Source of the DNA: Theobroma cacao
Taxonomy: Eukaryota > Streptophyta > Magnoliopsida > Malvales > Malvaceae
Direction of reading: 5' to 3'
Length of the DNA: 64,000 bases
Assembly (NCBI RefSeq): GCF_000208745.1
Contig: NC_030852.1
Location: 35,416,518 to 35,480,517 of the forward strand
The notes beneath the pieces are model-generated. The model did no database searches. It saw only the letters and a program-made list of their open reading frames with translations, and had not been told where the DNA came from. Made by a program: the position numbers and the translations under genes. This document shows positions 1 through 12,056 of the stretch, in pieces. How positions within the stretch are numbered: position 1 is the first letter of the stretch; the number at the start of each line of letters is the position of its first letter.

Positions 1-540
1 AATTTTCAAGTATTTTTTGTAATTCTAATGAAAGTAAAGAAGAATTGTTGAATTAAGTATATAGATATATCACGCATTTTTCTTTAAAATTTTAATTATA
101 AAATCCAGTACGTTTTGTACAAAAGATTCAAGTATTGAATCATTTTAATAAAATATTCTAATATAATTGTAATTAGAATTCTCAACCTAAATGGTAAACA
201 GGAGTTGGTTTGAATTAATCTCTAGGATATGCATGCATGTGTAAGTATGTTTGTAATATATCATTTCTTGATTGTATCTTATGGCCTTGAGAATGTTCTC
301 CAAATCAGCCATTTCAGGAATGGTACTGTTTGATCCAGCAATACCATTGCTTAACAACTATTCCAAGCAACCGTCCTTTTATTATACAAAACCATATTAT
401 AATATCTTGCTTCCCTCATACCAGCAACAACAGCTCTTGCCCAGTATTCTAGTTAAGCACAGTCTTTTCCCTTTTATCATTCAAACCATTTCCTCCGATC
501 ATAGCTGTTAGCAATTTTGGCGCTTTATTGTTGTATTTAT
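1..540. other. AT-rich intergenic DNA at window edge
   Basis: No supported gene. A 79-codon open frame on the plus strand (272-511) has no recognisable domain, signal or relative, and its codon content is not convincing. I looked on the minus strand for a second MYB copy, which the duplicated flank at 541 onward might predict, and saw none. Confidence 0.5.
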
Positions 541-1830
541 ATGTCTGAATTGTTAGTTCTGCGAAAATTCGATGTGCTTAAGTTGCAACCCAAATAAAGT
601 GCGGTAGTCTCCAACTGCTCTTGCAATATTTGCAATTTCTTGGCTGATCAACCCAATTGACAAAGCAGCCTCATAAATAGTATTTTAAGGCCTAAAATGC
701 TCCTCTTTTCTCTTCTCTCAAGTTTTGACAAAAACTTTGAATTTCATTTAAATTCAAATTCGTAAAATTCTTAATATTCTCGTCAAGCCTTCAATGAACC
801 GATAAACTTAAGGATGGAGTTTTCCGTTAACATAATCTCTTATTAGTGTTCAATTGGTTAATGAAAATGGTAAGCTTTCACAATTACTTAATTTATTTGT
901 AAATTATTCTGTTTTTTCATTAATATAAAGAACCTTGGCTTTTCAATAAAAAAATATTCAAAATACGTAAATCAAGAGGAAATATATTAACATTTAATAA
1001 TTTAATATTGTAAAATTGACTAATAATTAAATTGAGTAAGGATGGTATGAATTTCTTGTGATCTTATCTAATATAAAATGAATCTCATGTACAAACCTCT
1101 CTATAGTCTGACACTTGTTTTAGTTTTTTAGGATTTAGGGTTTTGTTTTATACTAAACTAGGCAACAAATAAACAATTAGAAATTTTCTAGCATTATATC
1201 CGAGCATTTGGTTTATTAGTTGGTGCATGATCCCTTATCTGAAGAGTAGAGTTTGAATCTTTTTTTTCTCAATTAAAAAAAATTCTCTGGCATTGTCGCT
1301 GATGACAATAAATACTAAATCTTTGAATCAAGCATATGATGATCTAGAGGTTTGACATTTGACTTCGAGAAATTGAGTTTAGAGTTTTGTTAAATGGCAG
1401 GAGAACATGAGAGGGAACAAAAAGGTTATGTCCGTTACTCTTAATTTCTACAGAATGACCTCAGCTATCATGTGTTAATTTTCACTTGCTAATTGCTATT
1501 ACTATTACCTGGTCAAAAAAACCTTCAATTTCTAGGCAAAACCAAACATCTACCAACCATAAAGCAATTTGTAAAGTGGAAACACAATACCATTACTCAA
1601 AAGCTAAACCAAGATAATTTATTATTTAGCTCCTTAATTTCTTTCCTCATTGTCTTTATTGAGAAGCTAGCATGTTCTTTGAGATAATTTGAGTGAAAAT
1701 GATAGTAAAATAAGTAAAATGATCAGCAATAAGAAGTGTATACATATCTATTGGATTCTTTGTACGAGTACCTTGGATTTGATTATGCGACAAGAAGAAA
1801 ACAACAGTCAACTCTCATCTAGAAAATTTA
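541..1830. repeat. Diverged duplicate of the MYB upstream region
   Basis: Two patches here resemble the DNA just upstream of the MYB gene, in the same orientation. The patch at about 541-755 matches about 4257-4430: both contain GTCTGAATT, a CTGCTCTTGC core and a CTTTGAATTTC block in the same order. The patch at about 1785-1830 matches about 4848-4892, sharing the block AGAAGAAAACAACA. Spacing differs by about 650 bases, so the copies have gained or lost sequence. No gene is visible between the patches. I compared them by eye only. Confidence 0.5.
1232..1292 (+). repeat. Dispersed short repeat, copy 1
   Basis: About 60 bases beginning CCCTTATCTGAAGAGTAGAG, followed by a pyrimidine run and an A-run. 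A related segment lies at 12642-12702. Both copies contain a GAGTTYGAATC core that resembles a tRNA B box, so a decayed SINE fragment is possible. Too short and diverged to classify. Confidence 0.4.
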
Positions 1831-1901
1831 AATTAAAATAAAATTAACAAAGATCCACATGTTAGCATCAGGAATAGAGTATTTAAGAACAAAATAATGG
1901 G

Positions 1902-2127
1902 AAAAAAAGAATACCCTTTACAAAGATGTTCAAGCTAGATTTACTTTTGTTTTAAATGTAGCCACTAAGCATATTAACAAAGAACTTTGCATGAATTGGG
2001 GTATAAGCCAATCCATTTTAGCTGGTTAATTTTTGGTGGCTTGCCCCCATCTTGATTTCTTGTAGCAGATTTGTTGGTCTGAAATAAAATTTCAATTATC
2101 CAAAAAGAAAAAAAAAAGAATACCCTT
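1902..2127 (+). mobile_element. 5'-truncated LINE-like (non-LTR) insertion with target-site duplication
   Basis: A 17-base direct repeat, AAAAAAAGAATACCCTT, is present at 1902-1918 and again at 2111-2127. Between them is about 190 bases of unrelated sequence that ends in AATAAAATTTCAATTATCC followed by an A-rich tail abutting the second repeat. A long target-site duplication plus a 3' A-rich tail is the hallmark of target-primed reverse transcription, so this looks like a severely 5'-truncated LINE or another non-LTR retroposon. No coding sequence remains. A SINE or processed transcript piece is the alternative. The exact duplication is seen; the element class is inferred. Confidence 0.6.
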
Positions 2128-2575
2128 ATTTTTCTTTTTTTAAAAAAAAATTATTTCTAATTATTCAATAAAATATCCTAGAACATTAAATTTAAGAAAG
2201 ATGGGTGTCTTGGGCCGATTCAGCTAATTTACTTGTTGCAATAGTATACTATAAAGAAAATGTTATGTTCATATCCACTGTAAGCAATGTGAGGAAACAA
2301 GCAGGAATTTCAATTCTAGCGGTATATCATTGTCTTAAATATTTTAATTTATATAAAATAAATCTTTAACAAACCATTTAGCCTTTTAAATTTGGGCTAA
2401 GTGGATCAAATAGTAGTATCAGGACGTAATTGCACCAAATAAAAAATAGGGGCTTAAATGAGAATTTGGAATTGTTTGAGGATTTTTTCTTTTTCCTTTT
2501 TTTTTTTTTGATATTGTGCTTATGCAGTTAGGTAGCTTAATCAAGCTTCCTCAATGAACAAATTAAGTGGAAGAG
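2128..2575. other. Intergenic, AT-rich
   Basis: The stretch between the LINE-like insertion and the last MYB-like segment contains T- and A-runs and no supported gene. Part of it could be the 3' untranslated region of the original MYB transcript. Confidence 0.4.
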
Positions 2576-3916
2576 CTACTGTAGAGTATCTTTCCAGTCG
2601 AAGCCGCTGTTTTCACCATCCGATAGCTTCTCCCAAGCCTCGCATGCAGATGAGTCTGTTGACACGGTTGAGACGTGATTCCTGTTGTTGTTGATTTTGA
2701 TTTGATTATTGGTGGAAGTCTCAGGAGATCCTGAAACCAATGCAGGAAGTGTATTTTCTGTTTGAATATTATAGCTCAAGCTCATGTCATTCATATCAAG
2801 ATTTTGCTAAATCCAAAAATGCCCATGAATTGTGTGTTGTGATTTGGAAGAAATCGGGATATGGCTGCATGATGCAGCCTCTGTTACAGGCAAGGAAAAA
2901 CAGGGATGAACTAAAATGCTTAGCAAGGAACTAAAGTTCATCCAATTCATTACTGGTTACTAAAGACATTTAAGTACAATAGTTACATACGTGGATAATA
3001 GCCTACAACACTTGGTCACAAGCATAAGACAAGTGTTAAAATGCATTAAGAACTACGCATGCATAACAACACGTAAATACATAAGCTGAGAGGAGTAATA
3101 GCTGGTAAGGACTTCGGTTGAGTTTAGACAAGTGTTAAACTGCTACTGCAGGTTGCATGCAAGTATTAGCTTCAACATTGTCAACTGCCTGGTAGTTACT
3201 CGGTGTCTGAGAAATCGAACCAGAGCTCTGAGTTTTCTGTGTTCGGGTGGGTTCCTTGCCAGATAGGGTGCTTCTCCCATTTACCAGTGGGTAAACATAT
3301 TGAGACCCCAAGAAACCAGCAGTTGCTTGCAGCGGATTTTGCAATAGTTGGGGTTTGGCTAGTTGAGCAGCATCATCCTGTAGTTTAAAGGCAGCGTCCC
3401 AAGGATTCATTAGATTTCCTAATTGTGCAGCACAAATCAACTGAGAAATATTTAAAATATGATCGGTTCTTGGCTTGTGGGTTTTGGGATCAATTCCCAT
3501 GTTAAGTAGCTTCTTCTTTATGTGGGAATTCCAATAATTCTTGAGTTCATTATCTGTTCGTAGTGGAAGATAAGTAGCAATCCTTGACCGCCTGCAGAAA
3601 GAGGTAAACAATTTAAACCAATGCAGATTCAAAGATACCTACCATAACTTCGGAGAAAAATAGGGACGAGCAAAACATTCTTGTTTCCGACGATTATACT
3701 CTCCTCTTCATCAGAGAATTTTCCTCTCTTTATATCGGGCCTCAAATAATTTGTCCATCTGAGCCCGCAACTCTTTCCACATCTGTTCAAGCCTGCAAGC
3801 TTTGGAAGAGCTGTCCATGCATGTTTATTGATGTAATCAACTAGCTTCTGATCCTCTTCCCCAGTCCAGGGCCCCTTCTTCAGATTGGCGTCCTGGCAAC
3901 ATGGAGGTCCAACCAT
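2576..3916 (-). pseudogene. Decaying R2R3-MYB transcription factor (subgroup 10, MYB9/39/107-like)
   Basis: An R2R3-MYB with its DNA-binding domain damaged. A two-exon model (3916-3639 and 3591-3135, joined at the conserved phase-2 intron of repeat 3) stays open for 244 codons. R2 is recognisable ([13 protein letters not shown] to [13 protein letters not shown]) but lacks about three residues near NKHAW and has CGKSCGLRW instead of CGKSCRLRW. In R3 the helix before the intron is unrelated sequence, the key Trp of RWSRIA is Arg (RRSRIA), and LPGRTDNE has become LPLRTDNE. Downstream, [24 protein letters not shown] and the AAQLAK block fit subgroup 10, whose members regulate suberin and lipid barriers. 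The frame stops at 3135, yet a family-like C-terminus (ALVSGSPETS to EAWEKLSDGENS) reappears at 2794-2576 in another frame. The intron usual in R2 is absent. A pseudogene is most likely; an expressed, altered MYB is not excluded. Confidence 0.75.
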
Positions 3917-5437
3917 TTTTTATGATGCCAGGGAAGTTAAAAAGTATCTAATTTTTTTAAGGCAGGAAATGGATAGGATTAATTTTGGATATCTTTATGA
4001 AACATGCGGCCGGTTTTGTAGGGGGAAATCAGTTTCCCTAAAGCAAGACAAAAACTGGGAGAGTAACCTGGAAGGTGAAAACCTTATGCCAATCGAAAGA
4101 CAAATATCAAATTATGTCCAATAAAAAGTAATGGATTTTAATTTAGTTTTATAGGCTGCTTCCTTTAATTCTCAAAGCCCATTTTTATAATCTTAATATC
4201 TGTGTCATCATCTTATCAGTAAGCAATTTTGTCTGTGTCTGATCAAACATTAACATGGTCTGAATTTTGAAGGTACAATTCCAAAAGAATCCGTCGAGAT
4301 CTTAAGCTGCTCTTGCCTATATTTGCCAATATTCGGCTTAGCAGTCTCTTTCATTTTTTTTTAAATGCCGACATAATATTGTCTTCTCCTTAAGTTTTTA
4401 TCACAAGCTTTGAATTTCCATTAAAGGTCGACCTGAAAGGATAAAATTTGATACCATATCCATCCATTACTATGCTTATAAATAACAGCAAACAGTTCTT
4501 GCCTTGCAAGGAGAAACTACTTCCTGCATACTGTTGTCTGCCTTTTTCTCATGTTCAACTAAAACCCAGACTTCAAAACATCAAGATACACACAAATTAG
4601 CTGATATGCGATTTCATAATTATAACCAAACAACCAAGTCAGAAGAAGACTTATTCATAGCTCCTTAAATTTGAAAGCACTGCAAATTTTCGTGCACGAT
4701 GGTAATTCTACAGATTGTATGATATATATATATATATATATATAGAAAAAAGTTACTGGTAAAGTTACGGGTATACCAAAACTAGAATTTTATAGAAGGG
4801 TTTGGGGTTGGTGTTCCTTATCAAACTTGGGTTCTTTGGCTGAGGAACGACGAGAAGAAAACAACAATCCTCTCTCAACTAGCTGTTAATATATTTTCTA
4901 AAAGAATAATACAACCCTCGACGTGCCAGAAAAAGCATTCAAACACGAATAATAAAGAATACGAAATTGACCAGATGCCTCTGTTTCAACTTTCGACCTT
5001 CGATTGAATGAAAGCAGCTGCCCCATTGGACAGCTTTTGCATACAATAACTTTACCAAGAACAAGAGTTTAATACAATTAGGGTACCATTTCCATAAATG
5101 ATAGAACTCTGTAACAAGGTTTGGTTGGAGATTTTGTTCGCCTCACATGACAGAAAAAAAAATTCAAATTCTCTTTGCTTTTCCTCTGTTTTCTCCAAAA
5201 CCAACAGAGGTTATATCCATAGTAACCATGAATTAATGGTATAAAAAAGCCACTTGTATAGCATTCTCTGATATGTATCATTATTTTCTTCATAGGGAAA
5301 CAATGGCTGGTAATAAAGATAAATTCACATTTAGTGAGAAAAAAATAGATTTAGGTAAAATATGAAACAAAGCACCTGCATAAATTGTTTGGGTAATCTG
5401 TTTGTTCCTGTAGTTACTGTCTTATTGACATTTGACA
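3917..5437. other. Intergenic: MYB upstream region and ABCB2 3' flank
   Basis: The first part is the upstream (promoter) side of the MYB gene and holds the second copy of the duplicated patches (about 4257-4430 and 4848-4892). A pure TA dinucleotide run lies at 4722-4744. The last few hundred bases should include the 3' untranslated region of the ABC transporter. The open frames here have no recognisable content. Confidence 0.5.
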
Positions 5438-8400
5438 CTATTGTTCCAGCTGCTGCTGCTGCTGAAGGTTGATTAACTTAAAATATGGTCCATCTTTGTT
5501 TTCTATGAGAGTAGAATGAGTCCCTTGCTCTATTATTTTTCCTTCTTGTATAACTGATATTTGGTCTGCATTTTTAATAGTTGACAGCCTATGTGCCACC
5601 ATGACTGTCGTCCGGTTCCTCATCAATCTGTCTAGAGCTTGTTGCACCACACGCTCTGACTCCACGTCCAGAGCACTGGTGGCTTCATCGAGTAGCAAGA
5701 TTTCGGGGTTCTTCAGGACAGCTCGAGCAATGGCTACTCTTTGTTTCTGCCCGCCAGAGAGTTGCACTCCTCGTTCACCAACTTTCGTTGAGTAACCCTC
5801 AGGGAGGGAGCTTATGAAACCATGTGCATTAGCAAGCTTAGCTGCTTCAATTACTTCTGATTCTGAAGCTCCTTCTCTGCCATAGAGGATGTTTTCGTAG
5901 ATAGATGTAGCGAAAAGAGCCGGTTCTTGTTGAACTAGGCCAATGTGTTTCCGAAGAGATTTCAGCTTTAGTTTCCTGATGTCTCTGCCTGCAAGGATTT
6001 GACAAAAGGCCCAAGTTTCTTGAGAAACCATAGAGTCAACTAAAAGAATACCAGAGAGAGATCTTCTGAGAAAACTTACCGTCAATCATCACCCTCCCAG
6101 CTGTTGGATCATAGAATCGAAGTATAAGAGCAAGAACAGAGCTCTTACCAGATCCGCTTTGCCCCACTAGTGCCATACTCTTGCCTGAACGTACTTTTAG
6201 ATCGAAATCCTTGAAAATTACTACATCTGGCCTTGATGGATAACTAAAGTGAACACCTCTTAGTTCAATTGTACCTTCTACATTTGTTAGTTCTTCTCCA
6301 ACATCCCCAGCAACCTGCGTCTTCCGGTCCATAATCTCAAACACAGATGCCACCATTTGGTTCCCTTTTAAAAGATCTGGGACCAATGCCAAAGTTTCTC
6401 CCATGGCTAATGCCGTTACAATCAAAACCATGAATGATTTCATGACAGATTTAAAGCTTGCTAGCTCTTTCCCCATTAAAACAGAACCATACCTGCACAA
6501 AACTAACAGGTCTGAGCACTGCAATTCACTCCCTCCTCTTGAACTAAGTTAACTTAAACTAATAAGCTAATAAAACAATGACATTGCTATAGATAGTTTT
6601 GGACAGTGATTCCTCTGCAGCAATATATTAATTATTGCAATGCCAGATACCAAACAAGCTAGATGCTCAAAGACTGTAAATATGCTGAGGAAAAGGGCAT
6701 TATAGAGCAAAACTTTCATACCATAAGGCAAGGCCATAAGATGAGAAGATGAAGAACTGGGAAATGCCATAGAATATTCCTGCAATTTGACCACGATTAA
6801 ATGAACGCTTTGAAGGCTCAACCAGCTCACGGGCATAAAGATCAAGGATCTTCTCCTCAGCACAAAATGCAGCAACAGTTCGAATATTACTGACAGCCTC
6901 AGCAGCAAGCATGTTTGCTTTTAGATATGCTTTGCTCAAGTTACCTCCATACCCTTGCATGAATAGTTTCTGAATGATAGGAAGGATATCACTACACTCC
7001 AAATTAAAGTTTTGTGTTTATATAAAGTAATGTTGGGAAGGGTGCAAACCTCGCTAATGTGACCACTTATGATCAATGGATAGGTGGCCAAGACAACAAG
7101 TGTGATTCTCCAGTTTAAGATGAATGCAATGATAAAGGAAGCTACCAGCAAACCTACATTCTGAATGAGGATTGCTGATCGATCAACAACTACACCTTTT
7201 AAAAAAGTTGCATCAGTCTCTAGATGAGACGCAAGCATGGAACTTGCATTGTTTAGGTCGTCAAACCATCCGATCTCATTCTTCAAAATGGCTGCAGATT
7301 GAAGTCAGAAGACAAGATTAAAAATTGAAACAGCACTGTACCATTTTCCAGGTGTTAGAAAAAGAGAAGGCCCAACAGTGTCAAATGATTGCTATGATTA
7401 GATCACATATTACCAGAAAACATCCCTTCACGCACACGAAGAGTGAGTCGCTCTCCCATGATTCCAAAACATAAGTGCTCAATGGCATGAACGATGACAG
7501 TTATAACTGCAGCACAAGAAAACAGGATGGCAATCTTCTTGACTTCACGGCATGTTGTATCCCAGTCCATGTAATAGGCTACAAGAGCTTGAGAAACCCC
7601 AAGAGCAAATAGAGGCATCTGAGCTCCAGCAATTAATGCAGCAATGGTGCCAAAGACCCCATAATACCAGTCAGGTCCAACCATAGAGTACAGTCTACCT
7701 GGTGAAACATATGCTGCCTTCCCAGTATCTATTGCATCAGCACCAGCACGACTAAGTACTGAGTCCTTTTCAGAACGAAAACTTGCACCAAAGCTCGTCC
7801 TTGTTCGGGATAATTCTCGTGAATAACTCAAGCTGAAAAAGAAGTTAATGAAAAAAAAAGAAGGAAATTTCTGATTAATGAATTCTTCAGTAGAATTACA
7901 TACAAGAAACATGATAGAATGCCTGATGCATATTAACTCGCTTATGAACTTTAACTCAAGGAGATACTATATTACTGATAGGAAGTAAGAAGCATATGTC
8001 CATTCTGAACATTGCTAGTTCAGAGAAAGGAATCTCTATGACAAGCAAGATGAAACATTCAGTAAGTTAGTATTTACAAATGTAAGATTAGTCTTCCTTT
8101 ATGTTAGATGTAGCATTATTGCCATAAATTAGATAAATTGGATGTGGTTGCAAGAAAATGCCCCTGAAGCTGAAGACATATGAGAATTTAACAAAGAAAC
8201 CCCTGATTCCACTATGGCTATGGATGTATGACTCAATACATCATAGCACCAAAATGTTTTGTCAAATGGTCCTAATATTAATAATCTCATGATGCAACCA
8301 TGCCATTCCCCTTTCCTTTTAGAAAGCTTTCACTAAACCATTTTACCACAATTTGAGAGGACAATAACTTCACATGATCCAATTAAACACATATTAGTGC

Positions 8401-11400
8401 CTTCCCGTGTGTAAAAAACATTCCTCAATGTTGACATACCTGAGTGGCCTACTCAAAGTAGGACCTTGTGAGGGGTAGCGTTGCAAAGGCGCTGTCTCTT
8501 GAAGCTGAACGAGTGAAGAATAGGCACTGTAAGGGTTTGAAATAAGCTCTTCATGGCTGCCAGTTTCTACAATCGTCCCATTTTGAACAACAGCTATCAC
8601 ATCTGCATTCCTAATTGTAGAAAGGCGATGAGCTACCACAACTGTGGTTCGTCCCACCATCACACGATCGAGTGCCTCCTGCACACTCTTCTCAGATTCT
8701 GCATCAAGGGCACTTGTTGCTTCATCAAGTAAAAGAATAGATGGATTTTTCACTATTGCCCGAGATATTGCAATTCTTTGCTTCTGTCCACCCGATAGTT
8801 GTATTCCTCTTTCACCAACCTGCAAATCCACACCAAACACCTCTATCTTTATAGAAAATCCAGCAGCAATACTTTCCATTTCCTTTTAATTCTTAGTAAA
8901 TTGCTTGTTCAAAGAAATTAAAATTAAATATTAGACCTAGCTATGGAATCTGTTTGCATGTGTCACCCTAAAGTGATTGCTCAGAGAAGTGAATTGGTAG
9001 TACTTGCTAATACAAAAAAGAATGCCAATCATAGGAATTGCTTCTAACTAAACTCATCTTAAAGTGGCTAACGATGGTAAGTGAGCACCTGAGTTTCAAA
9101 TCTATCAGGGAGATTATTGATAAAGGCAATGGCCTCTGAAAGTTTTGCAGCACGCATTATCTCATCAAGTGTAGCTTCATCTTTTCCGTATAGAATATTC
9201 TCCCTAATGGTTGTCGCGAAAAGAGCAGGCTCCTGATTAACCAAACCAATTTGTTGTCTAAGCCACTTGAGGTCAAGGTCCTTAATATTATTCCCATCCA
9301 ACAATATATCCCCTGTAAGTGGCTCATAAAATCTTTCGATCAATGAAATGACTGTGCTCTTTCCAGAGCCACTTCCTCCGACAAGAGCTACAATCTTGCC
9401 TGCAGGAATGTTGAGGCAGAACTTGTTGAATATAACTACATCAGGCCGAGATGGGTAACTAAAAGACACATCCTTGAATTCAATGTGGCCCTCCACTTTG
9501 CTTAGTTTGTAGCCTGTTTTGGAGCTGGTTTTGCTAACTGTATTCCTCTCTATCATCTCAAATATGGGATAGGCAGCTGCCCTTGCTCGAATAAATGCAG
9601 AAATGTCTGGTGCTGCCTGTCCTAATGACCTGCAACAGAACAAAACCAAGTAATCTGGTACATGTTTCCTGAAGTTCCAATAAAAAAAAAGATGCTGAAT
9701 AGAGCCATAACAATCATAAGCATACAACTGAAATATTTTCTAATATTTCATTTACGAAGAAAGAAACTTACAGGCCAGAGATGACAACATTAAGCATGGT
9801 AGTGAAAGAATCCCCACCATTTGCAATGTGCTTGTGAACAACTATACTGGTGAACCAAACAAGCAATGCCCAGGAAACAAAGAGCACACAATGCAAAGAG
9901 CCCAGCCCCAGACCCTTGGTTAAGCCGGCCTTTCTACCATACTCGTATGTTTTCATCAATGCTTCTTTGTATGATTTCACTGCCTTTTCTTCCCCTGCAA
10001 ATGCTTGGACAGTTCTAACATTCCCAATCACCTGAAAGTCACGCATATTAGTAGCACAAGGCTGTCAGATAAGCCTTCCAACATCATTTTTTTAAGTAAC
10101 AACACATGACTACACATCATTACATCAATTGTGTGAGTCTAATGGGGAGACTGGAAAAACTGACCTCTTCGGCAATTTCACCAGCCTTGACATAGGAGTT
10201 TCGAACTCTAGCAATAAGACCAGTGGCAACATAAGCATAAATACCACCGGCAAGAGCAATCAATGGAACTATCGACAGCGTTACCAGACTGATTTGCCAT
10301 ACTCTAGCAAAGCCAATGCTGAAGCCTGCTATAAATCTGCTTATGTAATGCATGAAATTCCCCACCTGGCATCATTCACCACCATTTTCATTTCAAATTA
10401 AACCCAACAATTACATGACAAAGCCTAAATCCTTCATGAATCAACATTTTAAACTGAAAAAATTAATCTATAGTCTTTATGATTAACAGAAAAAAAAAAA
10501 AAGAAAAGCCAAATATTTTTTTCTTTCCAGAGCACCAGCTGTCAAAAGAGCTGAGCTAATCCATTAACACCATAAGTAGAAACACCGAACAAACCAACCG
10601 AGTTATAAATGCTAGTAAGTGCTTTTAGCTTCCGAATTCATTTATTTATAAAGGCAAACCTAGCAACCACTTTCATTTCATTTATTTGCATCCATAAAGT
10701 TAGGTTGCAGACAACATAAAAACTGCGTCAGATTATATTTCTATCTTGGAAGTCGGCTCAGAAACTCACCGGTTTTTACTTTGATTTCCCTTTACATCAC
10801 AACCTTTTTGTTCTTGCACTTAAATTTCCCAGAATTTTAAATATATTAGCATTTAATATTTTTGAATTAGTTGAAGGAAACAAAATTAAAATTTACCTTC
10901 TCAGAAAGGGCATCTTGAACAACAATAATGTCACTTGTAATTGCAGATATGACTTCTCCGGTTGAAGCTTCGGTGTCAAATAAACTTATATCTTGATTTA
11001 GCATAGATTTTAGATATGCCATCCTTATTTTTGCTGCCTGTCGTTCTCCGGTATGCATCCAACAAGCCACCTCTGAAATATTTACGTGCAGGTTATGGAA
11101 AATTATCATCAAATCTCTAATCAGAAACTGAAGTTTAAGAAGGGTTTTCACTTGAGTTAGAGACATATATTTTCCCTTACCTATCCATGAGGAGAATAAG
11201 ATAGCCACGCTGAGATATACAAAATCCAATGAGTACTGCAAAAAGAATACAAGAAAGATTTAGTTTGTCTGTTATAGTTAGACTTAAAGAGAATAAGTTC
11301 TTTCAAAAAAAAAAAAAAAGACAAAAGTGACCCATGCCTTTGCAACTTTGTGAGAAGCTTCTTTGGGGAAGAGATAAGCCATTCCTATGATGTTTATCAG

Positions 11401-11625
11401 TTTCCCAAAGAAAATGAAGAAAACAGGCACGGAAGCACCATGCACGCATGCACCGAGGGATCCCAAAGCCATGAGCACGTAGTCGTAAAAATCAGCAAAC
11501 GAAAACAGCTTCAACAATGGGACTTTGTGTTGCTTCATTCCTTCTTTCTTCTTCTTCGTACCTTCACTATCTTGGTTACCGGATAATGAACACGGAGGTG
11601 TCATTTTGGCCTGGAATACGGCCAA
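5438..11625 (-). CDS. ABCB2: ABC transporter B family, full-length P-glycoprotein (ABCB2/PGP2-like)
   Basis: A full-size ABCB exporter (TMD-NBD-TMD-NBD) of the plant membranes. Exons, 5' to 3': 11625-11338, 11235-11181, 11072-10897, 10365-10165, 10031-9772, 9629-9089, 8819-8440, 7832-7414, 7291-7050, 6969-6722, 6492-6080, 5988-5438. They sum to 3774 bases, or 1257 residues, close to the 1273 of Arabidopsis ABCB2. NBD1 has Walker [10 protein letters not shown] (about 411-419), signature LSGGQ (about 515) and Walker [16 protein letters not shown]2 has GQSGSGKSS (about 1047-1055), LSGGQ and the same Walker B. The protein ends in a Gln-rich tail. Start choice: ATG at 11625 or the in-frame ATG at 11604; the N-terminus is poorly conserved. 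The first donor is ambiguous (see findings). ABCB2/ABCB10 relatives are poorly characterised. Neither auxin nor any other substrate can be read from the sequence. Confidence 0.93.
11338..11625 (-). other. ABCB2 first exon with ambiguous 5' splice site
   Basis: The conserved protein junction is VAK followed by YSLDF. That requires the donor AAG|GCATGG, a GC donor, at 11337. Six bases further on is TGG|GTCACT, a GT donor that keeps the frame and inserts Ala-Trp. Both are weak matches to the donor consensus. The acceptor of this intron is clear (TTTTTGCAG before TACTCATTGG, exon from 11235). Confidence 0.6.
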
Positions 11626-11993
11626 GGAAATAAGAGTATTAATAGAAAGCTTATGTTCTGACCAAAAACAACAACAGTTACTATATCAGAAGTTGCAGAC
11701 GATAAATAGGAAAAAGGTTGAGGAAGTGAAGAAGAGAAGATAGAGATATGGGAAAGTATTTGAGGGATGTGAAGTAGATGGGACCTTTTATTGCAATCTT
11801 AAAACAAGCTGTAAAAATCTGTTAAGGTGATCCCTGCTTTGTGTGTGACAGTTGAAGTTAATGAAGGAAGCAGATATAAAAGCAGGCTGCTAGGTAGCCG
11901 GAAGGACTCGAGTTTAATTCTCTTGAGAATTGAGAAATTGGTGATGGGAATTGGGATTGCTCTTTTTTGATATTTTGCTGGTGAAAAAGTATA

Positions 11994-12056
11994 TGTCTCT
12001 CACTCTCTCTCTCTCTGTCTATCTATACCTATCTATCTATATATATTCTCTCTCTG
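11994..12056. repeat. CT/TATC compound microsatellite upstream of ABCB2
   Basis: A run of CT repeats passes into CTAT units, TATATA and again CT repeats. It lies about 370-430 bases upstream of the ABCB2 start codon, where it reads as GA repeats on the coding strand. It could be in the promoter or a long leader. It is mostly interesting as a polymorphic marker. Confidence 0.8.

Noticed and set aside
272..511. 79-codon open frame at the left edge as a small gene
   Set aside because: No recognisable domain, no signal peptide, no neighbouring exon and AT-rich surroundings; not distinguishable from chance.
4722..4744. TA run as a TATA box for the MYB gene
   Set aside because: It is a 23-base dinucleotide microsatellite about 800 bases upstream of the start codon, too long and distant to argue for.
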